Below the pieces are notes generated by a model that had not been told where the DNA came from, did not search any database, and saw only the letters and a list, made by a program, of their open reading frames with translations. 64,000 nt of DNA from CADCTB01 sp963768975 (GTDB lineage Bacteria > Actinomycetota > Acidimicrobiia > Acidimicrobiales > AC-14): the NCBI GenBank assembly GCA_963768975.1, contig CAVYKB010000016.1, positions 1 to 64,000 on the forward strand. Reading direction: 5' to 3'. The position numbers were made by a program, and so were the translations under genes. Shown here one piece after another: positions 58,689 through 64,000 of this stretch; position 1 is the stretch's first letter, and each line of letters starts with the position of its first letter.

Positions 58689-59742
58689 TGATGCGATCAC
58701 CGATGCACTGACGATGGTCGCCCCCGGTCAGCCCCTCCGAGAGGGCCTTGACCGGATACTCCAGGCCAACATGGGCGGCCTTGTGGTCGTGGGTGACGGG
58801 CCCGAGGTTCTCGCCATCTGCTCGGGGGGATTCCTGCTCGACGCCGAGTTCAGTCCCCAGCGCCTCTCGGAGCTGGCCAAGATGGACGGCGCCATCATCC
58901 TGGCGCCCGACGCCAGCCGCATCGCCCGGGCCAACGTCCACCTGGTGCCCAACCCCAACGTGCCCACGTCGGAGACCGGTACCCGCCACCGCACGGCCGA
59001 GCGGGTGGCCCGCTCGATCGCCGTCCCCGTCATCTCGGTGTCGGAGGACCTCTCGGTGATCGCGGTGTACTACGGCCCGGTCAAGCATCCCCTCGAGCTC
59101 ACCGCCCGGCTGCTCAACCGGGCCAACCAGGCGCTGCAGACCCTGGAGCGCTACAAGAATCGCCTCGACGCCGTCGCCGGCACCCTCACCGCCCTCGAGG
59201 TGGAGAACCTGGTGACGGTGCGCGACGTGGTCACCGTCCTCCAGCGCACCGAGATGGTCCGCCGCATCGCTGAGGAGATCGAGCGCTACATCATCGAGGC
59301 CGGCACCGACGGCCGCCTCGTCCGCCTGCAGCTCGAGGAGCTGATGGGCGGAGTGGAGGAAGACCGCCGGCTCGTGATCCAGGACTACTCCCACACCGGC
59401 GAGAAGTGGAACCTGTCCGAGGCCATGGACGCCCTCTCCCAGCTGACCACCGAGGAGATCCTCGACCTGCGGGCCGTCACGTCGGTCCTGCACCTGCCCT
59501 CGAGCGGCTCCGAGCTCGACTTCCCGCTCCAGCCCAAGGGCTACCGGCTGCTGCACCGCATCCCCCGGATGCCCGAAGCGGTGATCGAGGCAATCGTCGC
59601 CCGCTTCGGCACCCTCGACAAGATTCTCGATGCCGACGTGAAGGACCTCGACGACGTCGAGGGCGTCGGCGCGTCGCGCGCTCGCGCCATCAAGGAGAAC
59701 CTCCTCCGGGTGGCCGAGGGCACCGGCTTCGACCGGTTCTGA
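58672..59742 (+). CDS. disA: DNA-integrity scanning diadenylate cyclase DisA (356 aa)
   Basis: Makes c-di-AMP from two ATP. Cyclase domain motifs: KMDGAIILAPDAS with DGA near residue 76, and GTRHRTAERVARSIAVPVIS with RHRTAER near 104. A helical spine follows (about 150-280), then HhH DNA-binding repeats (LDKILDADVKDLDDVEGVGA). It probably couples DNA branch recognition to second-messenger levels. GTG start overlaps radA. Confidence 0.93.
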   Translation: MPSRRDDAITDALTMVAPGQPLREGLDRILQANMGGLVVVGDGPEVLAICSGGFLLDAEFSPQRLSELAKMDGAIILAPDASRIARANVHLVPNPNVPTSETGTRHRTAERVARSIAVPVISVSEDLSVIAVYYGPVKHPLELTARLLNRANQALQTLERYKNRLDAVAGTLTALEVENLVTVRDVVTVLQRTEMVRRIAEEIERYIIEAGTDGRLVRLQLEELMGGVEEDRRLVIQDYSHTGEKWNLSEAMDALSQLTTEEILDLRAVTSVLHLPSSGSELDFPLQPKGYRLLHRIPRMPEAVIEAIVARFGTLDKILDADVKDLDDVEGVGASRARAIKENLLRVAEGTGFDRF

Positions 59743-59816
59743 CCAGCACTTCTGGCAGAACTGGCCGTTTCCTGGCACTCTGGAGTGGTCCCTCTGTCCT
59801 CTAGTTCGGGAGTTGT

Positions 59817-60296
59817 ATGGCCTTCGATGTAGGTGACAAGGTCGTCTACCCCCATCACGGAGCGGCGGTCATCGAGCGGCGGGAGCGGCGTGACGCCTTT
59901 GGCGCTGACCGCGAGTACCTCGTCCTCCGCTTGGCGTACGGCGATCTCACCCTCATGGTGCCGGCGGACAACACCGACGAGGTGGGGCTGCGGGAAGTCA
60001 TCAACGACGAAGAGGTCGAGGAAGTGTTCGCCGTCCTTCGCAAGAAGGAGGCGCGCATGCCCACCAACTGGTCACGCCGCTTCAAGAACCACGTGGAGAA
60101 GCTGAAGTCGGGCGACATCTACCAGGTGGCCGAGGTCGTGCGGAACCTCTCGATCCGCGAGAAGGACAAGGGTCTCTCCGCCGGCGAGAAGCGCATGCTC
60201 ACCAAGGCCCGCCAGATCCTGGTGTCGGAGCTCACCTTCGCCCTCAGCGTCACCGAGGAAGAGGCCGAGAAGAAGCTCGACGAAGCTCTTCCCTAG
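59817..60296 (+). CDS. carD: CarD/CdnL-type RNA polymerase-binding regulator (159 aa)
   Basis: Stabilises open complexes at promoters such as those of rRNA. N-terminal RNAP-interaction domain FDVGDKVVYPHHGAAVIERR, then RLAYGDLTLMVPADNTDEVG; C-terminal helical domain with NWSRRFKNHVEKLKSGDIYQ, VAEVVRNLSIREKDKGLSAG including the conserved Trp. ATG with CGGGAG five to ten bases upstream. ispD follows after six bases, the standard actinobacterial order. Confidence 0.92.
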   Translation: MAFDVGDKVVYPHHGAAVIERRERRDAFGADREYLVLRLAYGDLTLMVPADNTDEVGLREVINDEEVEEVFAVLRKKEARMPTNWSRRFKNHVEKLKSGDIYQVAEVVRNLSIREKDKGLSAGEKRMLTKARQILVSELTFALSVTEEEAEKKLDEALP

Positions 60297-60302
60297 AGCG
60301 CG

Positions 60303-60912
60303 TTGACAATCTGGGCCATTGTGGTGGCCGCGGGGAGCGGCAGCCGCTTCGGAGGGCTCAAGCAGTTCGCGGAGTTGGAGGGCCGGCGGGTGGTCGACTG
60401 GGCCCTGGTCGCCAGCCGCTCCGTCGCCGACGGGGTGATCCTGGTCGTGCCGCCTGCTCACCTGGCGGACGAGACGCCGGCGGCCGACGTCGTCGTGGCC
60501 GGCGGCGCCAGCCGATCGGACTCCGTGCGGGCCGGCCTGGCCGCGGTGCCCGCTCGGCGCCGACGTGGTGGTCGTCCACGACGGGGCCCGGCCGTTCGCC
60601 GCGCCCGCCTTGTTCGAGGCGGTGGTGGCGTGCGTGCGAGACGGCGCTGACGCCGCCATCCCCGGCGTTCCCATCGTCGACACCGTCAAGCGGGTGGTCG
60701 ACGGCCGGGTGGTCGGCACGGTCGACCGTGAGGGGCTGGTGGCGGTGCAGACCCCGCAGGCCTTCGCCGCCGACGCCCTGCGCCGGGCCCACGCCGGCGG
60801 TGGGGACGCCACCGACGATGCCGCCCTCGTGGAGACGGCCGGCGGCCGGGTGATGGTCGTCCCCGGCGACCCGGCCAACACCAAGATCACCCTCCGCACG
60901 GATTTCTCGTGA
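60303..60912 (+). pseudogene. ispD: 2-C-methyl-D-erythritol 4-phosphate cytidylyltransferase, frameshifted
   Basis: MEP-pathway enzyme. The first part has IVVAAGSGSRFGGLKQFAEL (CTP-binding loop) and VVAGGASRSDSVRAGLAAVP. The second, in another frame, has VVVVHDGARPFAAPALFEAV, IVDTVKRVVDGRVVGTVDRE and VQTPQAFAADALRRA. The switch lies at 60550-60562, consistent with one extra base. Both halves are otherwise intact, so an assembly error is quite likely; a real break would need another route to isoprenoids. TTG start. rlmB overlaps the end. Confidence 0.8.
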
Positions 60913-61676
60913 CGCCCGGGCGGCCGCGCCGCACCGAACTCGGCGGCGAGCAGGTGGAGGGCCGCCAGGCGGTGGCCGAGCTGCTGGCCGCCCGCCGGCG
61001 CCCGGCGACCGACGTGTGGATGTCCCAGGAGCTCCAGCGGGCACCCATCCTCGACCGGATCGAGAAGCTGGCGACCGACGCCCGGGTTCCGGTCCGCCGG
61101 GTCAGCCGGAGCCGCCTCGACGCCGCCGCCGCCACCGATTCCCCCCAGGGAGTCCTGGCCCACGCCGGCCCCCTGCCCGAGGCCGACCTCGACGACCTCT
61201 GTCAAACCGGCGCCGGCCCCAAGCCGTTCCTGCTCGCGGTGGACGGCGTGACCGACCCCCACAACCTGGGCGCCCTCCTGCGCAGCGCCGAGGCCGCCGG
61301 CGCCACGGGCGCCGTCCTGGCCCGCCACCGGGCCGTGCACGTCACGCCCACGGTGGCCAAGGCCGCGGCGGGCGCCATCGAGCACGTCCCCATGGCGATC
61401 GTCGCCGGCCTCCCCGCCGCCTTGGCCCGGGCCAAGGAGCTGGGCTGCTGGGTGGTGGGGCTGGCCGAGGACGCCGACCAGTCGCTGTTCGACGCCCTGC
61501 CCGTGGCCGACGAGGCCATCGTCGTGGTGGTGGGAGCCGAGGGCACCGGCCTGTCCCGCCTGGCCCGGGCCCGCTGCGACGTGGTGGTGGGCATCCCCAT
61601 GAAGGGCCGGCTGGCGTCGCTCAACGTCAGCGCCGCCGGCGCCCTCGCGCTTTTCGAGGTCAGCCGGCGACGCTGA
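60909..61676 (+). CDS. rlmB: 23S rRNA 2'-O-methyltransferase, RlmB/TrmH (SpoU) family (255 aa)
   Basis: SPOUT methyltransferase with an N-terminal substrate domain (EQVEGRQAVAELLAARRRPA) and motifs LLAVDGVTDPHNLGALLRSA, VVVGAEGTGLSRLARARCDV and IPMKGRLASLNVSAAGALAL, which form the SAM knot. Usual target is G2251 of 23S rRNA. GTG start overlapping ispD. ispF, often adjacent in other genomes, is not in this position. Confidence 0.88.
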   Translation: MTPGRPRRTELGGEQVEGRQAVAELLAARRRPATDVWMSQELQRAPILDRIEKLATDARVPVRRVSRSRLDAAAATDSPQGVLAHAGPLPEADLDDLCQTGAGPKPFLLAVDGVTDPHNLGALLRSAEAAGATGAVLARHRAVHVTPTVAKAAAGAIEHVPMAIVAGLPAALARAKELGCWVVGLAEDADQSLFDALPVADEAIVVVVGAEGTGLSRLARARCDVVVGIPMKGRLASLNVSAAGALALFEVSRRR

Positions 61677-61701
61677 GCGGCAATCTCTGCCCAACAGGCC
61701 G

Positions 61702-61731
61702 TTGACACATGGGTCCTGCCGTGGCTAGAAA
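61702..61731 (+). promoter_or_regulatory. promoter of the SigH-like gene
   Basis: TTGACA (61702-61707), 18 bases, TAGAAA (61726-61731), about 76 bases before the ATG. A strong housekeeping-type match. Confidence 0.6.
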
Positions 61732-61807
61732 GTGGCAACTCGCTGTAGTCACTTCTCATCTACTGACACCCCCACGTCACTGTTGTCGCAGTCGCCAGGA
61801 GCCTCGG

Positions 61808-62455
61808 ATGCCTCAGTCCAGCACCGTCTCATCCGACCTCCCGGACGAGGTGCTGGTGCGCCTCTTCCACGAAGGTGACGTCGAGGCGCTCGACGTGCTG
61901 CTCGAGCGTCACCGCCGCTTGGCCGGAGCCAAGGCCCGCGGCTACTTCCTGGCCGGCGGCGATTACGACGACCTCCAGCAGGAGGCCATGATCGGCCTGT
62001 TCAAGGCCATCCGGGACTTCCGCTACGGCCAGTCGTCCTTCCGGGCCTTCGCCGAGCTGTGCGTGACCCGACAGATCATGTCGGCCATCAAGGGGGCGTG
62101 CCGCCAGAAGCACCAACCGCTCAACCGGTACGTGTCGATCTGGGGCCTGCGGGTGATCGACGACCCCTCGGAGCGCCTGGTCGAGGAGCTCTTCGACCAG
62201 CGGGTGCCGGACCCGGCAGACGAGGTGGTCAGCCTGGAGGGTCAGGCTGCGATACGGGCCGCCCTCGACGCCATGCTCTCCGCACTGGAGGTCGACGTAC
62301 TGCGCCTCCACCTCGACGGCTGCTCGTACCAGGAGATCAGCGACCGGCTGGGCCGCCACACCAAGGCGGTCGACAACGCCCTCCAGCGCATCAAGCGCAA
62401 GCTGGAGGCCCACCTGGCCGCGGCCACGGTCGCCCAGAGGGTGCCCGCAGCCTGA
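61808..62455 (+). CDS. sigH: sigma factor of the Bacillus SigH (sigma-30) family (215 aa)
   Basis: Region 2: LLERHRRLAGAKARGYFLAG, DYDDLQQEAMIGLFKAIRDF, SSFRAFAELCVTRQIMSAIK, GACRQKHQPLNRYVSI. Region 4: LSALEVDVLRLHLDGCSYQE, ISDRLGRHTKAVDNALQRIK, RKLEAHL. These are close to Bacillus SigH, which starts sporulation and competence, not to mycobacterial ECF SigH. ATG 61808 matches the family start; a longer reading is not coding-like. No anti-sigma gene is adjacent. Confidence 0.82.
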   Translation: MPQSSTVSSDLPDEVLVRLFHEGDVEALDVLLERHRRLAGAKARGYFLAGGDYDDLQQEAMIGLFKAIRDFRYGQSSFRAFAELCVTRQIMSAIKGACRQKHQPLNRYVSIWGLRVIDDPSERLVEELFDQRVPDPADEVVSLEGQAAIRAALDAMLSALEVDVLRLHLDGCSYQEISDRLGRHTKAVDNALQRIKRKLEAHLAAATVAQRVPAA

Positions 62456-62472
62456 GGTTCCAGGAGGGATGG

Positions 62473-62546
62473 AGCCGGTGGTCGGATTCGAACCGACGGC
62501 CTGACGATTACAAGTCGCCTGCGCTACCGGACTGCGCCACACCGGC
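62473..62546 (-). tRNA. tRNA-Thr (TGT anticodon)
   Basis: Complete cloverleaf on the minus strand: acceptor GCCGGTG/CACCGGC, D arm GCGC...GCGC, anticodon stem GGCGA/TCGTC with loop CTTGTAA (anticodon TGT at 62512-62510), T arm GTCGG-TTCGAAT-CCGAC, discriminator T. No CCA is encoded. Confidence 0.93.
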
Positions 62547-62572
62547 GTGAGGGACACGGTAGCCGGGGGTGC

Positions 62573-62601
62573 TTGACCTGGGTGCCAGATGCGGGCAGCC
62601 T
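62573..62601 (+). promoter_or_regulatory. leaderless promoter of the DUF3263 gene
   Basis: TTGACC (62573-62578), 17 bases, CAGCCT (62596-62601), then seven bases to the ATG. No Shine-Dalgarno. Confidence 0.55.
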
Positions 62602-62608
62602 GGCTCGG

Positions 62609-62869
62609 ATGCCTCTGACCGACCGTGACCGTGCGATTCTCGATTTCGAGCGCACGTGGTGGTCGGAGCCGGGCTCCAAGCGGGCGGCCATACAGGCCCG
62701 GATCGGCTTGTCGCCGGCCCGCTACTACGCGCTGCTCGCCGACCTGATCGGCTCCCCGGAGGCCGCCGCCTACGACCCCCTGGTCGTCCGCCGCCTGCGC
62801 AAGCTGCGCTCGAGCCGCCGGCGTGCCCGGATCGAGGGCGGCCGCACGGCCCAGCCCCGCGGACGGTGA
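62609..62869 (+). CDS. DUF3263 protein (86 aa)
   Basis: Short helical protein of a family confined mostly to actinobacteria: LTDRDRAILDFERTWWSEPG, SKRAAIQARIGLSPARYYAL, LADLIGSPEAAAYDPLVVRR, LRKLRSSRRRAR. It looks like an HTH-type DNA-binding unit with a basic tail. In other actinobacteria it precedes a LytR_C gene, as here. Function unknown. Confidence 0.85.
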   Translation: MPLTDRDRAILDFERTWWSEPGSKRAAIQARIGLSPARYYALLADLIGSPEAAAYDPLVVRRLRKLRSSRRRARIEGGRTAQPRGR

Positions 62870-62893
62870 AGCCGTGACCCCCCAGGAAACACC

Positions 62894-63511
62894 ATGAGCC
62901 AGCAACGCCGGGGGATCCCGGGGCGCCCACCGCGCCAGCCCGCCGGCAACGGCGCCAGCAACGCCGGCGCGCGCGGCGCCCTGTTGCTGGCCATCGCCGT
63001 GATCCTCGGCATCGTGCTCCTCCAGCAGTTCGACACGCCGGACGTCCCCAGCGGCCAGGTGTCGGCCACCTCCATCCCCGACGTCGAGGAGACCACCACC
63101 ACCGGCCGGGTCGGGCTCACCACCGTCCCGCAGAGCGCCACCACGATCGCCCGGGCTCGGCCCAAGGCCGACGTGAAGGTGCTGGTGGCCAATGGGGCCG
63201 GCGTGCGGGGCCTGGGCGCACAGACCACCACGTCGCTCCGCAACGCCGGGTACACCAACGCTGCGACCCCCACCGACGCCACGACCACGGTGGAGCGGAC
63301 CGGCATCCAGTTCGCCGAGGGCTACGAGGCCGAGGCCCGGGAGCTGGCCGGCGTGCTGTCGCTGCCGGCAACGGTAGTCACCCGGCTCGCGTCGCCGCCG
63401 GTGGCCGCGGCCGACATCGGCGACGCCAAGCTGCTCGTCATCCTGGGCACCGACGTGACCAACGCCACCACCACCAACGCCCCCACCACCAGCACGACCC
63501 GCCGGCTCTGA
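62894..63511 (+). CDS. LytR C-terminal domain protein (205 aa)
   Basis: A basic cytoplasmic head, one membrane helix (ARGALLLAIAVILGIVLLQQ), a Thr-rich linker (about 65-95) and a LytR_C domain (VKVLVANGAGVRGLGAQTTT ... VVTRLASPPVAAADIGDAKL). LytR_C domains face the outside and are linked to wall polymers, without the LCP catalytic domain here. The tail is Thr-rich. Paired with DUF3263. Confidence 0.8.
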   Translation: MSQQRRGIPGRPPRQPAGNGASNAGARGALLLAIAVILGIVLLQQFDTPDVPSGQVSATSIPDVEETTTTGRVGLTTVPQSATTIARARPKADVKVLVANGAGVRGLGAQTTTSLRNAGYTNAATPTDATTTVERTGIQFAEGYEAEARELAGVLSLPATVVTRLASPPVAAADIGDAKLLVILGTDVTNATTTNAPTTSTTRRL

Positions 63512-63528
63512 GGGCGAGGCCCCGACCC

Positions 63529-64000
63529 CTACCGCGTCGCCTTCACCTCGTCGGGCAGGCGCCGGGTCTGGGCCCGGATCTCGACGGACATCTTGCCCCG
63601 CACCGGCGCCGTGGCGCCGGCCGCCGACAGGACGAGGTCGTAGGTGCCGGTCGTCACCGAGCTGGCCTCCTGGACGACACCGTCGGCCAGGGCCCGGCTG
63701 GCTGTGCTCTCGGTCCGCTCCGTGCCGCTGATGGTCACCGTCGCCGTACCCACCTGGCTCGTGCTCGACAGCGGCACGCTGGTCTCGGCTTTGATTGAAG
63801 CCATTTTCCGCCCGTCCATGCTGGACACCTTCACCAGCCGTCCGGTGCCCTGCAGCCGCACCGAATCGGCGCCCGGCGGGGCGGCGTCGATCTTCCACTT
63901 CTCGCCGGGAGACAACGCCTTGTCGGGCGGCGCGGTGGCGGCCGCGGGCATGAACGCCGGCAACCCCACCGGCCCCAGCACCTGAGGCGGCAGGCCGTCG
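63529..64000 (-). CDS. hypothetical exported protein, C-terminal part
   Basis: The frame is open to the window edge, so the N-terminus is missing. Visible sequence is beta-rich: PPDKALSPGEKWKIDAAPPG, VRLQGTGRLVKVSSMDGRKM, VGTATVTISGTERTESTASR, TGTYDLVLSAAGATAPVRGK. This resembles DUF6263-like secreted proteins, where a 'lP...v.pGd.W' segment leads into a beta sandwich; the assignment is tentative. Convergent with the LytR_C gene. Confidence 0.6.
   Translation of the reverse strand, partial: DGLPPQVLGPVGLPAFMPAAATAPPDKALSPGEKWKIDAAPPGADSVRLQGTGRLVKVSSMDGRKMASIKAETSVPLSSTSQVGTATVTISGTERTESTASRALADGVVQEASSVTTGTYDLVLSAAGATAPVRGKMSVEIRAQTRRLPDEVKATR

Noticed and set aside
59744..59800. Terminator between disA and carD
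   Set aside because: Only short imperfect dyads such as TTCTG-G-CAGAA were found; not comparable to the long hairpins elsewhere.

Overview
This 64 kb window comes from a high-GC actinobacterium and contains the chromosomal replication origin. The order rpmH-rnpA-yidD-yidC-jag-rsmG-parA-parB on one side of dnaA, and dnaN-recF-dciA-gyrB-gyrA on the other, is the classic origin neighbourhood. Actinobacterial markers are a DUF3566 gene after gyrA, a SigR/RsrA-type sigma/anti-sigma pair, a DUF3263 plus LytR_C pair, a DUF2342 zinc protease, CarD next to ispD, DisA next to RadA, an LppM-like lipoprotein and heavy use of GTG/TTG starts. Protein sequences look closest to deep-branching Actinobacteria such as Acidimicrobiia; this is my inference from recalled family resemblance, not from a database search.

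Layout. 1-3.2 kb: the 5' half of a tRNA-Ile gene, two genes broken by single-base frameshifts (a LapA-like membrane protein and an MFS transporter), and a compact operon of a tiny membrane protein plus two PRC-barrel proteins. 3.2-6.8 kb (plus strand): an L,D-transpeptidase with a frameshift in its Thr/Pro linker, a ribosome-hibernation-like factor, a universal stress protein and a GT1-type glycosyltransferase. 6.7-13 kb (minus): antiporter, glucose-dehydrogenase-like enzyme, disulfide-reductase-family flavoprotein and a large GH63-like glucosidase, which looks like a sugar module. 13-24.2 kb (minus): small lipoprotein, DUF3566, TadG-VanY fusion, gyrA, gyrB, dciA, recF, dnaN, oriC and dnaA. 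24.5-30 kb (plus): rpmH to parB, with a parS site just before parA. 30-33 kb: YibE/F protein, GAF membrane protein and small genes. 32.6-44 kb (plus): redox sigma factor and anti-sigma, DUF2342 protease, tilS, hpt, ftsH, folE-uma2-folP-pseudophosphatase-folB-folK, then an unusual histidine kinase/response regulator pair. 44-46 kb: a MarR-type regulator divergent from a secreted GH5 glucanase. 46.2-51.8 kb: panC-panD-nadB-nadC-coaX-lysS, for CoA and NAD precursors. 52-64 kb: polyprenyl synthase, clpC, LppM-like, wHTH, radA, disA, carD, ispD (frameshifted), rlmB, SigH-type sigma factor, tRNA-Thr, DUF3263, LytR_C and a partial gene.

Genes on both sides of dnaA mostly point away from it, as expected for replication outward from oriC. 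Many genes without a Shine-Dalgarno sequence have a TANNNT -10 element only 6-9 bases before the start codon, so leaderless transcription is probably common here. Three long perfect hairpins without U-tracts mark gene ends.

No CRISPR array, insertion sequence or rRNA gene was seen. The most unusual items are: a dual-specificity-phosphatase fold with Gln in place of the catalytic Cys inside the folate operon; a GH5 enzyme whose nucleophile-strand segment lies at the N-terminus (apparent circular permutation); a palindrome overlapping the -35 boxes of both divergent marR/GH5 promoters; CTG as the only plausible start for rnpA and folB; and a TadG-VanY fusion beside gyrA.
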